DNA of 21,450 bases. Origin: JAJYSO01 sp964451785 (GTDB lineage: Bacteria > Bacteroidota > Bacteroidia > Flavobacteriales > Flavobacteriaceae). Every line of letters starts with the position of its first letter. The first letter of the stretch is position 1. Below, piece by piece: positions 1 to 8,772 of the stretch. The position numbers were made by a program, and so were the translations under genes. Below the pieces are notes generated by a model. The model was not told where the DNA came from. It was given only the letters and a program-made list of their open reading frames with translations, and ran no database searches. The stretch is from contig CAYVJG010000041.1 of the NCBI GenBank assembly GCA_964451785.1, forward strand, positions 1 to 21,450, given 5' to 3'.

Positions 1-1
1 A

Positions 2-85
2 AAAAGCACAGGCATAGCCATAGCTATGATGAGCATTTATAACGCAGAGATTTGTGATTTTAACAGGAAGATTGGTTCATTTTGA
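2..85 (+). CDS. Possible 3' end of an upstream gene (partial)
   Basis: The frame is open from the window edge to a TGA at 83-85, giving 27 codons that end in ..AEICDFNRKIGSF. It stops about 130 bp before the RNase R start, a normal intergenic distance, and no other frame here stays open as long. The peptide matches no family I recognise, and the piece is too short for codon use to decide. It may simply be chance. Confidence 0.25.
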   Translation, partial: KSTGIAIAMMSIYNAEICDFNRKIGSF

Positions 86-216
86 ATGTCACTTCCGTAT
101 TAATCAATAAATTTCGGCTCACTTCTCCTCTAATCAGCCGAATGATACACAAGCATCGCTATACAGACTTCTCGATGACTTGTATTTAATAAAATAGTAG
201 ATAATCACATTTATAA

Positions 217-2472
217 ATGGCGAAAAAAAAGAATAAACGATATAAAGGAAAAGGGAATAAGCAAGGTAAGAAAGGTGAAAATTATTCAAAACGCATCTTG
301 TCATTACTCCGTAAAAATCCTGACAAGCCATTAAATTACAAGCAAATTGCAGCGCGTTTGGGAGTAGAAGACCCGAGTGGACGCAACCAAATTGTTAAAA
401 ATTTAGCCCGCTTAACGGGAAAGGGAAAAGTTGATCAAATTGATCGCGGAAAATATAAATTGGCAGGAGAACTTAATTATTACCAAGGTGTGCTCGATAT
501 GACAACACATGGCAATGGCTATGTGATTGTAGAAGAGCTCGATCAAGATATATTTATTCATCGCAAAAAACTCAATCACGCCTTTGATGGCGATACTGTA
601 GAGATTTTTGTGTTTGGTGCCCCAGACAATAAGAAACCCGAAGGTGAAATTATAAAAGTTGTTGAACGCAAACGCGATACTTTTGTAGGTATATTGCGCT
701 TAAAACCGACATTTGGATTTGTCGAGATGACTAACCCTAAAATGTACACCGATATATTTATTCCACGTAATCGCGTAAATCGCGCTAAAGACGGCGAAGT
801 GGTTCAGGTTAAATTGGTAAAATGGCCTAAAAATAACGATTCTCCTGAGGGTGAAGTGCTAAAAGTGTTGGGGCAACCGGGAGCGCATGAAACCGTCATG
901 CAATCTATCTTAGCTCAAAGTGGTTTGGCTAGTGATTTTCCGGAAGAGGTTGAAGCTTACGCTCAAAATTTAGACACCAGTATTACAGCTGATGAAATTG
1001 CTAAACGCCGTGATATGCGTCAAACACTAACCTTTACAATTGACCCTAAGGATGCTAAAGATTTTGACGATGCCTTGAGTTTTGAACAGTTAGAAAATGG
1101 TCATTATCAAGTGGGAATTCACATTGCAGATGTGTCGCATTATGTCAGGCCGGGTAGTGTGCTTGATGCTGAGGCTTTTGATCGAGGAACTTCGATTTAT
1201 TTGGTAGATCGCGTGGTACCCATGTTGCCGGAAGTCTTGTCAAATATGGCTTGTTCATTGCGTCCTCATGAAGAAAAGTATACCTTTTCAGCTGTGTTTG
1301 AACTCGATGAAAAGGCGCAAGTGGTCGATAAGTGGTTTGGCCGTACAGTGACTTATAGTGATGCGCGTTTTGCTTATGAAGAAGCTCAGCAACTCATCGA
1401 AACAAAAAACGCCACAATTCCAGCCGAAATTTCACTGACAGGTGAAGCCTATCAAGCTGATAAAAAGATTTTAGACGCTGTATTGAAGCTAGATGAACTG
1501 GCTAAGATTTTGCGCCAAAACCGCATGTCAAGTGGCGCTATTTCATTTGATAAAGTTGAGGTCAAATTTAATTTAGATGAACATAATGAACCTGTTGGAT
1601 TGTATTTTAAAACGGCGCAGGATGCCAATAAGTTGATTGAAGAATTTATGCTGCTAGCCAACCGTAAAGTGTCTGAATTTATAGGCAAGCAAACGCCTAA
1701 AAAGACCTTTGTTTACCGTTGTCACGATGAGCCTGATGGTGAAAAGTTGGTGGCGCTTAACAATTTAGTGCATCAATTTGGTTATAGCTTAAATTTAAAA
1801 ACGCCGAAAACAACTTCTCAATCGTTAAATAGTTTGCTGGAAAATGTCAATGGTAAAAAAGAACAGAATTTAGTAGATACTTTAGCCGTTCGCACGATGA
1901 GCAAGGCGTATTACAGCACGCAGAATATTGGGCATTACGGCTTGTCATTTGATTACTATTCGCATTTTACCTCGCCTATTCGCCGTTATCCGGATGTGAT
2001 GGTTCACCGTTTATTACAACGCTATTTAGACCAACAAGATTCGGCTAATGAAGAAGAATATGAGGTGATGTGTAAGCACTGTAGCGAAACCGAGCGCTTT
2101 GCCACTGAAGCTGAGCGCGATTCGATTAAATACATGCAAGTGAAATTTATGCAACAGTATAAAAATCAGGTTTTCCTCGGTGTTATTTCTGGCGTAACTG
2201 ACTTTGGTGTGTTTGTAGAAATTGTAGAAAACAAATGCGAAGGCATGGTGCGTTTACGCGATATGCTCGACGATCAATATGATTTTGATCAAGAACATTA
2301 CGCCATTGTAGGGCGTATGAGCGGAAAGCGCTATCAACTAGGCGATGAGGTTTATATTAAGGTAAAAGCCACTGATTTAGTAAAACGCAATTTAGATTTT
2401 GAATTATTAGGGAGTCAATCAGACTTTGATAACGAAGAACAAGCCGCTAATTTAAGTGGATTACGTGGTTAA
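217..2472 (+). CDS. rnr: Ribonuclease R (RNB-family 3'-5' exoribonuclease)
   Basis: Processive 3'-5' hydrolytic exoribonuclease that degrades structured RNA (mRNA turnover, rRNA quality control) in the cytoplasm. The 751 residues show, in order: a Lys-rich basic tail (about 1-25), a winged-helix segment (about 25-85), two cold-shock/OB domains (about 88-215), the RNB catalytic domain from about residue 265, and a C-terminal S1 domain (about 649-725, with GVISGVTDFGVFVE). The metal-binding aspartates are visible in TIDPKDAKDFDDA (about 275-287). Length is usual for Bacteroidota; E. coli RNase R is somewhat longer. The ATG after an A/T-rich leader is the only start that keeps the basic tail. 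The gene stands alone: the next gene has its own promoter and I see no hairpin terminator directly after the stop. RNase II is unlikely because of the winged helix and basic tail. Confidence 0.95.
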   Translation: MAKKKNKRYKGKGNKQGKKGENYSKRILSLLRKNPDKPLNYKQIAARLGVEDPSGRNQIVKNLARLTGKGKVDQIDRGKYKLAGELNYYQGVLDMTTHGNGYVIVEELDQDIFIHRKKLNHAFDGDTVEIFVFGAPDNKKPEGEIIKVVERKRDTFVGILRLKPTFGFVEMTNPKMYTDIFIPRNRVNRAKDGEVVQVKLVKWPKNNDSPEGEVLKVLGQPGAHETVMQSILAQSGLASDFPEEVEAYAQNLDTSITADEIAKRRDMRQTLTFTIDPKDAKDFDDALSFEQLENGHYQVGIHIADVSHYVRPGSVLDAEAFDRGTSIYLVDRVVPMLPEVLSNMACSLRPHEEKYTFSAVFELDEKAQVVDKWFGRTVTYSDARFAYEEAQQLIETKNATIPAEISLTGEAYQADKKILDAVLKLDELAKILRQNRMSSGAISFDKVEVKFNLDEHNEPVGLYFKTAQDANKLIEEFMLLANRKVSEFIGKQTPKKTFVYRCHDEPDGEKLVALNNLVHQFGYSLNLKTPKTTSQSLNSLLENVNGKKEQNLVDTLAVRTMSKAYYSTQNIGHYGLSFDYYSHFTSPIRRYPDVMVHRLLQRYLDQQDSANEEEYEVMCKHCSETERFATEAERDSIKYMQVKFMQQYKNQVFLGVISGVTDFGVFVEIVENKCEGMVRLRDMLDDQYDFDQEHYAIVGRMSGKRYQLGDEVYIKVKATDLVKRNLDFELLGSQSDFDNEEQAANLSGLRG

Positions 2473-2550
2473 AAAATCTAATATTAAGACTGAACACTAA
2501 TCATTTTATGGCTTTTTATGAGAACCGATTAGCTTCAAAAATAGATTGTG

Positions 2551-2558
2551 TACATTTG
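2551..2558 (+). promoter_or_regulatory. Bacteroidetes -7 element for ctlX-yaaA
   Basis: TACATTTG matches the TAnnTTTG -7 consensus and lies 38 nt before the ctlX ATG, so transcription would begin near 2565. No TTG is visible at the -33 distance. The leader contains the 10-bp palindrome TATAGCTATA at 2576-2585, of unknown meaning. Confidence 0.5.
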
Positions 2559-2596
2559 TCAAAATGACTTAGAGCTATAGCTATAATAGTTAAGAA

Positions 2597-3535
2597 ATGA
2601 AAAAACAAATCACCAATACACTGTTGATGGTCCGTCCGGTTGATTATCGACTCAATGAACAAACTGCAGTTAATAATTATTTTCAAAAAGAATTACACTT
2701 ATCTCCTGCAGCAGTTACACAAAAAGCACAAGCTGAATTTGATGCCTTTGTCAGTCAATTGCGCAAAGTGGGGGTGAAGGTTGTGGTAGTTGATGACATC
2801 AAATCAAACCATACACCTGATTCTGTATTTCCTAATAATTGGGTGTCTTTTCACCAAAATGGCAATGTCGCTTTATATCCGATGTTTGCTGAAAACCGCC
2901 GCCCTGAACGCCGAGAAGATATTTTATTGACTTTAGAAGAAGAAGGATTTCAAATCGACAATATTGTCGATTACACTTCTGCTGAAGAAGAAGAGGTGTT
3001 TTTAGAAGGCACCGGAGCACTAATTTTAGATCGCGTCAATCGCAAAGCCTATTGTGCCCTTTCACCACGTGCTGACGAAGAGTTGATGATAGAATTTTGT
3101 GAAGATTTTGAATATATGCCAATTATATTTAAAGCTTATCAAACTACAGCTGCCGGCGATCGCAAACAAATTTATCACACCAATGTGATGATGTGCATAG
3201 CCGATCAATTTGCAGTGATTTGCCTGGATTGTATTGACGATAAAAAGGAGCGCAAATTGGTGCAAAAAAGCCTTAAAGCTGATGGAAAAGAAATTATAGC
3301 TTTGTCAGAAGAGCAATTGACACACTTTGCGGGCAATATGCTGCAAGTGGAAGGTGCTTTTGGAAAAAGTTATTTGATTATGAGCCAATCGGCTTTGCAA
3401 AGTTTAACGACTCAACAACGCGCGTGTATTGAAAAATACAGTGAAATTATAGCTCCCGATTTAAATGTTATTGAAACCTTAGGCGGTGGCAGTGCTCGTT
3501 GCATGCTCGCTGAAGTGTTTTTACCAAAGCAATAA
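2597..3535 (+). CDS. ctlX: CtlX-type citrulline/arginine hydrolase (arginine deiminase-related)
   Basis: Member of the amidinotransferase/arginine deiminase fold, closest in motif layout to the citrulline-utilisation hydrolase CtlX family. Hallmarks expected of the guanidino-modifying pentein fold are all visible in 312 residues: PDSVFPNNW (74-82, substrate-binding Asp75), LEGTG (136-140, Glu137), YHTNVMM (193-199, catalytic His194) and GGGSARCML (296-304, nucleophile Cys302). No signal peptide, so cytoplasmic. The expected reaction is hydrolysis of a ureido or guanidino substrate such as citrulline or arginine; the exact substrate cannot be read from sequence. It is probably co-transcribed with yaaA, which starts 35 nt downstream without a promoter of its own. 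Classical ArcA is unlikely because ArcA is about 100 residues longer. No other arginine-pathway gene is in the window. Confidence 0.85.
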   Translation: MKKQITNTLLMVRPVDYRLNEQTAVNNYFQKELHLSPAAVTQKAQAEFDAFVSQLRKVGVKVVVVDDIKSNHTPDSVFPNNWVSFHQNGNVALYPMFAENRRPERREDILLTLEEEGFQIDNIVDYTSAEEEEVFLEGTGALILDRVNRKAYCALSPRADEELMIEFCEDFEYMPIIFKAYQTTAAGDRKQIYHTNVMMCIADQFAVICLDCIDDKKERKLVQKSLKADGKEIIALSEEQLTHFAGNMLQVEGAFGKSYLIMSQSALQSLTTQQRACIEKYSEIIAPDLNVIETLGGGSARCMLAEVFLPKQ

Positions 3536-3570
3536 CACGCACGAATTAAATTACCTAAAGTACGAAAACT

Positions 3571-4332
3571 ATGAAGATTGTCGTTTCGCCGGCTAAAGCC
3601 TTAAATGAAAACGTGATTTCTCCTGTGCAAACTTCAACTGAGCCGCTGTTTTTTAAAGAAGCTGTTGAGGTTAATGCCGTGATGCAAACTAAAACGAAAC
3701 CTGAAATTTCTAAGTTGATGAAAATCAGCGCTAATCTGGCTGAACTCAATTATACCAGATATCACGAGTTTGATGACTCTAATCAAACCGATCGCGCTCG
3801 TCAAGCAGTCTATCTTTTTGATGGCGATACTTATAAAGGTTTAGATATTCACAGTTTAAAAGCCGATAAGGTAGAGCGTTTGCAAAATACCTTGCGTATT
3901 CTGTCAGGTATGTATGGGTTATTAAAACCGCTAGATCGCATTCAGCCGTATCGCTTAGAGATGGGGACGAAATTAGCTGTAGGAGAGGCTAAAAATCTTT
4001 ATGCCTATTGGAAACCTAAAATTTCCGTAGCGCTCAATGAAGAGCTCGAAGAAGACGAAATTCTTGTCAACTTAGCAAGTAATGAATATTTTAAATCAGT
4101 CGATAAAAAACAGTTGAACTCACCTGTAATTACACCCATTTTTAAAGATTTTAAAAATGGAAAACTCAAAGTGATTAGCTTTTTTGCTAAACGCGCTCGC
4201 GGTACGATGGCGAGGTATATCATCGATAATGATATAAACAATTTAACCGGTATTCACGGCTTTCAAGGTATGGATTATACCTATAGTGAAGCCCATACGG
4301 AAAAAGAAAACGAACCTGTGTTTATCCGATAA
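3571..4332 (+). CDS. yaaA: Peroxide stress protein YaaA (DUF328/UPF0246)
   Basis: 253 residues that match the YaaA family from end to end: the N-terminal MKIVVSPAKALNE, the central LRILSGMYGLLKPLDRIQPYRLEMG (written here across about residues 109-133), LVNLASNEYFKSV (about 167-179), and the C-terminal KVISFFAKRARGTMARY (about 209-225). In E. coli YaaA lowers intracellular free iron during H2O2 stress and has been described as a DNA-binding protein with a helix-hairpin-helix-like motif; that role is inferred here by homology. Cytoplasmic, no signal peptide. It lies 35 nt after ctlX and is followed directly by a strong terminator, so ctlX-yaaA form a two-gene unit. Confidence 0.93.
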   Translation: MKIVVSPAKALNENVISPVQTSTEPLFFKEAVEVNAVMQTKTKPEISKLMKISANLAELNYTRYHEFDDSNQTDRARQAVYLFDGDTYKGLDIHSLKADKVERLQNTLRILSGMYGLLKPLDRIQPYRLEMGTKLAVGEAKNLYAYWKPKISVALNEELEEDEILVNLASNEYFKSVDKKQLNSPVITPIFKDFKNGKLKVISFFAKRARGTMARYIIDNDINNLTGIHGFQGMDYTYSEAHTEKENEPVFIR

Positions 4333-4339
4333 AAAAGTC

Positions 4340-4389
4340 ATATTGAATAAAAAATCCTCTGAGTATTCAGAGGATTTTTTATTCAATAT
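4340..4389. terminator. Strong bidirectional intrinsic terminator
   Basis: Arms at 4340-4362 and 4367-4389 are perfect reverse complements (23 bp) around a GTAT loop. The core is TCCTCTGA/TCAGAGGA flanked by A6 on one side and T6 on the other, so it terminates in both directions. It sits between convergent yaaA (+) and the small outer-membrane protein (-). Confidence 0.92.
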
Positions 4390-4403
4390 AAATCTGTTGG
4401 GAT

Positions 4404-4889
4404 TTAAAATTTGTAGTTGAAGCCAATATTGATTGAAGATAAATTATCACCATTGTGGGAAATACCTTTGTAGCCTAAATAAACTTCAAAGAGGTCGATT
4501 TGATACCCAAACTTGGGTTGATAATAAAATCCACCATCAACGCCATCAGGTGCTAAGCCAACGGCATACCCTAAATCAGCACCGACAAATAAGTTGTTTG
4601 TAATTGAGTATTGCCCACTTGCAGCAATAGGTAAAAATGAGAAATCATCTATCTGAATACCGTGAAAATCTTTTCCTGTAAACATTAAATAGCCTACAGT
4701 GGCTCCCGCTTTAAAACGCTCAGTGATTGGCGCCATATAGCCCAAATCAACCCCAAATGACAAGGAGGTGAAATCGCTAGCGTCTCCAACAGGAACCCCA
4801 AGATTTACGCCTAGCTTTACGCCGCTGTCTTGTGCTTGTGTGAGTCCAAATGACAAGAGGGCCATCCAAAGTATGAATAATTTTTTCAT
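4404..4889 (-). CDS. Small outer-membrane beta-barrel protein
   Basis: 161 residues beginning with a clear Sec signal peptide (MKKLFILWMALLSFGLTQAQ, cleavage likely after TQAQ). The mature part is built of alternating hydrophobic/polar, glycine- and aromatic-rich strands (LGVNLGVPVGD, VDLGYMAPI, AGATVGYLMF, GADLGYAVGL, YYQPKFGYQI) and ends with NIGFNYKF, the terminal Phe expected of an OMP substrate of BamA. The size fits an eight-strand OmpX/OmpA-N-like barrel. No peptidoglycan-binding domain follows. The function is unknown: structural barrel, small pore or adhesin are all possible. It shares the bidirectional terminator with yaaA and seems to be a single-gene unit; I see no convincing -7 element in its AT-rich leader. 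Confidence 0.75.
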   Translation of the reverse strand: MKKLFILWMALLSFGLTQAQDSGVKLGVNLGVPVGDASDFTSLSFGVDLGYMAPITERFKAGATVGYLMFTGKDFHGIQIDDFSFLPIAASGQYSITNNLFVGADLGYAVGLAPDGVDGGFYYQPKFGYQIDLFEVYLGYKGISHNGDNLSSINIGFNYKF

Positions 4890-5198
4890 TGTTAATTATT
4901 TTTGGTTCGTAATATAAAATTAATAAAATATTTATTAAAATAAAAACATGTAGCCGTGTTTTATGTCAATTAGAATTGTTTTTTAGTTTTGGTATAATTG
5001 CTACCTATCCTAGGTTTTTTTCATTTATAAAAGATCTTGGGCAACAGCAGAAGATTTACGCTATAGGCAAATGGTTTTTTCGACTTGATAATTTTTATCA
5101 AGAATCACCTAGCCCACTTCATGTCCGGGCCTTATCTTCTTCCAGTTTACGGGCGAATCCACCTATTCGATGGGCAGAACTTTTCATTTGGAAATATG
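4890..5198. other. Gene-free interval between two outer-membrane protein genes
   Basis: No gene of normal size is supported. The first 80 bases are very A/T-rich and must hold the promoter of the 161-aa barrel gene. The rest contains a hairpin, CTTGATAA/TTATCAAG (5084-5091/5095-5102), and on the minus strand a 22-codon open frame (5119-5187, MKSSAHRIGGFARKLEEDKA..) with less A/T-rich composition than its surroundings. A 100-codon plus-strand frame across this region runs into the receptor gene and does not read like a protein. Confidence 0.6.
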
Positions 5199-7850
5199 TT
5201 AAAATCTATACTCCATTTTCAAAAGTACAAACCTTGGTAGCAATCTATATTCAGTTGTTGATGAACCAATGTCGCTGATTGAAACCTTTCTGAACGTATC
5301 TGTATTAAATAGATTTTTGCCAGTGAGCCCTAAAGTTAATTTGTTTTTTATAAGCTTATAACGAATTTTAAAATCGAGAAAATAATAGGTATTATCGGCT
5401 TCTAAGTTTCCAAAATAATAGCGTTCTGATTTTATCTGGGCATCAAATTTATCACTAAACACAAAGGTTAAATCCAAAAAGCTAACATTGTTTGTAAAAG
5501 AATTTTTAGCCGTAGTTTGTATTTCTGTCTTTGTCCACTTTGTGCCAATGTGGTAATTAAAAATGCCTTTAAAACTCGAGCGGAGCTCAAGTCCGTAATT
5601 GTAATTAGTTGAAGTTACCAATCTTAAATCAGAGTTGTTTACTATGTTTTTGAATTCTCCTTTGGTATACCCTAAGTTCACTTTTAAATTGGATGAAATA
5701 AATGCGAAAAAATAATTCAATTTTGAATTGATGTTGATAAACTCACGATCTTTAACCCGTATTTTTTTAGATTGGGTATAATCCTGTTGCAAAAGAGTAT
5801 TGGTCGAGAAAAAATCGTGATTTTTCACATAGCTTATAAATGTATTAACGAAAAAGCGATCCATCCAATTCCCTAATTGATAATTAAAAACAAGGCTCGA
5901 TGCATTTAATTGACTGAAACCTCCTGTGCCTTTTGAAAACGAGCGAAAACCTGTCAATACGAAATCGCTGTAAACATCAAGTATCTTAGCATTAGTCGTG
6001 TTATAGGAATAAGAAGTTTTAATTTTATTCTTATCGTTTATTTCCCAATCTAAATCGATACTTGGATTTATAAAGAATGGATTTTGATGGACTGTATTAT
6101 TGTCTTCTAATCGATTAAAAAGCTGGTGAAAATCTAATTTTCCTGTAAGTCCAAAATTTTTAATTTCTAAGCGGTATTTACTTTTAAGGTAGAGATTATT
6201 TACCTGGTAAATGGTTTGGTTTTGATATCCGTTGGGCTGCCTCAAAAGGACGTCATCTTCCAAAAGTGAAAAAGTACTCATCAACTTATCTTTCCTATAT
6301 TCATTGCCGAGTTGCAGTTCAAGTAAGTCTCCGTTTTCTTTACGGTCTAGTAAATGAGCGTTGATGCCGACAAATTGCATTTGGTTTTGAATCTGTTGTG
6401 CAACAGTGTTAGCATTGGCATTATTTGGAAACAAATCTTGATAAAAGAATTGATTGATTCGGTAATTTTGAGGTGCTTTTTCATCAATAAAGCGTCCAGT
6501 CACTAAAAGCACCTTTTTGTCATTGAATTTGTTGGTGTAGCTAATTTTTTGGTCAAATAATGAATTTTGATGCTTTAGATTTTCGATGCTAGGACTACCG
6601 TTAAACACCAAGTTAGAGCTATCGTTAAAATCGCCATTGTTGTACTTCGTGGTAGCTTTAAGCATTTTAGTTTTTGAGATGTTGTAGATAACATCTAGCT
6701 TACCAAAAGCGATCCGTTGTTTGTTGCTCAGTTTATAATCTTCGGTATTTGTAAAATTTGTTCCATTGACCTCTACAACATCAATTCCATTGCGAAAAAA
6801 ATGAGTCTCATCCCCATTGAAAAAACCTAAAGCTTTTATTTTCAATTTCTCCGTAGGATTGAAGATCGCATTGAGCGACACCAACTCTGCATTGTTGAAC
6901 TTTGTTCTGTTATGCCTAAAATTGAGTTGGCTTGGCGATAGACTTAAGGGGGAGTTTAGGCTTTGGTCATCACCAATACTAGCCGGCTCGTTGTAACGGA
7001 ACGGACGTATGAGGTGTTGGATGTCACCTGTGGCATCATAACCTATGTTGTTGAGATTGGTCAAAAAATAATACTTATTCTTCTTACCAAAATTCATTAG
7101 ATTGCCTTTCACTTGATAGAAATTGTCGTTGCCAATGCTGGTTTCAATATTCCCAAACCATATACGTTTTGATTTTTTGTCTAGTTTTAGGTTAAGAGCT
7201 ATCTTCTTGCTTTCCTCGATGCCTTTTAGAAGACGATTGTTCGAGTAGTTGTTGAGCAGTTCTACTTCTGCAATGGGATAAGCGGGCATATTTTTGGACA
7301 GTATTTTATAGCCTTTACCAAAAAAATCATCCCCATCCACCATTAGTTTTTCAATCTCTTGATTGCCTACTTTTATGGTTCCATTACTGCTCACATGAAT
7401 TCCTGGTATTTTTTTCAAAAGATCTTCTACGGTCTGTTCTGTACCATCGACGAAGAATTTGGTTTTAAAATTAACGGTGTCGTTATTAACTTTGATAGGC
7501 CTTTCGGAGTGGATTATTACTTCATCCAAGGCCATAGACTTTTCCTTTAAGGTTATGTTGAGTGTAACTACTTTTTGTTCTTCTTCTATCGTCAAAGAGA
7601 TGGTTTTAGACGCGTAGCCAAGTGAAGAAAAAGTCAAAGTATACCTTCCTGCCTGATCTGTTTTAATCGAATATTTACCGTTGTCATCGGTATAGGTATA
7701 TCCGATAATGGCTTGAGATAGGCTGTCTTTTAAGGTCACACTCCCTCCAAAAATCGCTGCCTGGCCATCTGTGACGCTCCCAGTAATTTTAGTTTGTGAA
7801 TGGCATAAGAGCGATAAAAAAAAGCTTGCTATTATAACTACTCTTTGCAA
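5199..7850 (-). CDS. Large outer-membrane receptor-like beta-barrel protein with carboxypeptidase-regulatory-like N-domain
   Basis: 883-residue outer-membrane protein of the TonB-dependent-receptor-like / OMP_b-brl_3 type found in Bacteroidota. Order: signal peptide (1-18, ..FFLSLLCHSQ), CarboxypepD_reg-like Ig domain (about 20-105, KITGSVTDGQAAIFGGSVTL.. to ..LNITLKE), a plug-like domain (about 110-225, with VEDLLKKIPGIHVSSNGTIKV and LMVDGDDFFG), then a long barrel rich in Asn and Tyr ending in LLKMEYRF with the C-terminal Phe. Such proteins import or bind large ligands, usually powered by TonB; I see no clear TonB box and no SusD partner, so the ligand is unknown. The ATG overlaps the last 13 nt of the GLPGLI gene, so translation is probably coupled. 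Arginine codons are more mixed (AGA, AGG and CGG as well as CGT/CGC) than in the neighbouring housekeeping genes. Confidence 0.85.
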   Translation of the reverse strand: MQRVVIIASFFLSLLCHSQTKITGSVTDGQAAIFGGSVTLKDSLSQAIIGYTYTDDNGKYSIKTDQAGRYTLTFSSLGYASKTISLTIEEEQKVVTLNITLKEKSMALDEVIIHSERPIKVNNDTVNFKTKFFVDGTEQTVEDLLKKIPGIHVSSNGTIKVGNQEIEKLMVDGDDFFGKGYKILSKNMPAYPIAEVELLNNYSNNRLLKGIEESKKIALNLKLDKKSKRIWFGNIETSIGNDNFYQVKGNLMNFGKKNKYYFLTNLNNIGYDATGDIQHLIRPFRYNEPASIGDDQSLNSPLSLSPSQLNFRHNRTKFNNAELVSLNAIFNPTEKLKIKALGFFNGDETHFFRNGIDVVEVNGTNFTNTEDYKLSNKQRIAFGKLDVIYNISKTKMLKATTKYNNGDFNDSSNLVFNGSPSIENLKHQNSLFDQKISYTNKFNDKKVLLVTGRFIDEKAPQNYRINQFFYQDLFPNNANANTVAQQIQNQMQFVGINAHLLDRKENGDLLELQLGNEYRKDKLMSTFSLLEDDVLLRQPNGYQNQTIYQVNNLYLKSKYRLEIKNFGLTGKLDFHQLFNRLEDNNTVHQNPFFINPSIDLDWEINDKNKIKTSYSYNTTNAKILDVYSDFVLTGFRSFSKGTGGFSQLNASSLVFNYQLGNWMDRFFVNTFISYVKNHDFFSTNTLLQQDYTQSKKIRVKDREFININSKLNYFFAFISSNLKVNLGYTKGEFKNIVNNSDLRLVTSTNYNYGLELRSSFKGIFNYHIGTKWTKTEIQTTAKNSFTNNVSFLDLTFVFSDKFDAQIKSERYYFGNLEADNTYYFLDFKIRYKLIKNKLTLGLTGKNLFNTDTFRKVSISDIGSSTTEYRLLPRFVLLKMEYRF

Positions 7851-8608
7851 TCGTCAACGTTAATTTCTAAATTATCACTACCACCTACACTAGTTAATTG
7901 TAATCGACCAGTCCCTCTCCCCATTCTCGATTCGATGAGTTTTTTAAATTGAAGTGCATCACCACATCGCTTGTCTAGAAATTCGGTATGTGAAATAGGA
8001 CTAGACAAGTTAACCCTTTTTAATACATCTTCTATATTTTGTGTATGGTTATTAATCTTTATTTCCGTTGCATAAGCTTTATAAACACCTTTATCATCAT
8101 ATATTTCTAATATTAAACCTGGCAAGCCACTAAATTTCCTAGGGCCATAATCAACAGGAATTTTACTTGTAAACCAAGCAGTATAGTTTCGGCCTCTAAA
8201 TTCAGTTGTTGCTTTTGAGCACACATAATTTCCAATTGTTCTTTTCTCGTTGTGGATTTCCCAATTCATATTTAATGAGTCGTCTTTAACCACATACTGT
8301 TTTAGGACTGTTTTAGGATTGTAAATTACAAAGTTGTTATTCAATTTTTTATAATAAAAAGGAAGATCAGACTGTTGTTGCGGTATGGATTTAAGGAGCG
8401 TGTTACTAGAGTTGTTTTTTTTCACCTGACTTGAATCATCTATCATTATATAAATTGACTGAATGCTGTTAAAGTATAAATCATAATTAGAATTTACACT
8501 TCCAGCTGCACCTTTAAAAATGTCTTGGTATGAAATCACACCATTAACAGGAGATTGGGCTTTGACGCTTATAAATAAAAAAAAAGCAATTATACTTAGT
8601 GTTTTCAT
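7838..8608 (-). CDS. GLPGLI family secreted protein
   Basis: 256 residues with a Sec signal peptide (1-17, MKTLSIIAFFLFISVKA) and the family-naming signature RKFSGLPGLILEIYDDKG (about 157-174). The preceding NYVCSKATTEFRGRNYTAWF (about 126-145) is also typical of this family, and residues 36-60 are compatible with the family's beta-rich N-terminal region. GLPGLI proteins are periplasmic or outer-membrane-associated Bacteroidota proteins of unknown function, often encoded beside large CarboxypepD_reg barrel proteins, as here. The gene overlaps the downstream receptor by 13 nt, implying joint production. The C-terminus (NLEINVDDCKE) is polar with no sorting domain. Several Arg codons are AGA or CGA, unlike the CGC/CGT common in rnr, so acquisition by transfer is possible but not shown. 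Confidence 0.85.
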   Translation of the reverse strand: MKTLSIIAFFLFISVKAQSPVNGVISYQDIFKGAAGSVNSNYDLYFNSIQSIYIMIDDSSQVKKNNSSNTLLKSIPQQQSDLPFYYKKLNNNFVIYNPKTVLKQYVVKDDSLNMNWEIHNEKRTIGNYVCSKATTEFRGRNYTAWFTSKIPVDYGPRKFSGLPGLILEIYDDKGVYKAYATEIKINNHTQNIEDVLKRVNLSSPISHTEFLDKRCGDALQFKKLIESRMGRGTGRLQLTSVGGSDNLEINVDDCKE

Positions 8609-8772
8609 ATATTAATCGTTTTAAAGGCAGTTTTAAAAAAAGCTTAAATTCAAGTAATAAATACAACAAACATGTATCAATAAAAGTTTTAGTCTATTGA
8701 AAAATGAAACTTCTGTCAATTTAAAAAAATAAACTGCTTTATGCTTTCAAAACTGCCTTTTAGGGTTAGTTT

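Noticed and set aside
19..28. Palindrome CATAGCTATG, similar to TATAGCTATA at 2576-2585
   Set aside because: Ten-base A/T-rich palindromes are expected by chance at this composition; two loose matches are not evidence of an operator.
113..142. Inverted repeat TTCGGCT/AGCCGAA upstream of rnr as a terminator
   Set aside because: The 16-nt loop and lack of a T-run make it unconvincing; no other role is evident.
4976..5278. 100-codon plus-strand frame between the two outer-membrane protein genes
   Set aside because: It overlaps the 3' end of the receptor gene, has no signal, domain or promoter, and its composition reflects the complement of a minus-strand micro-ORF and coding sequence.
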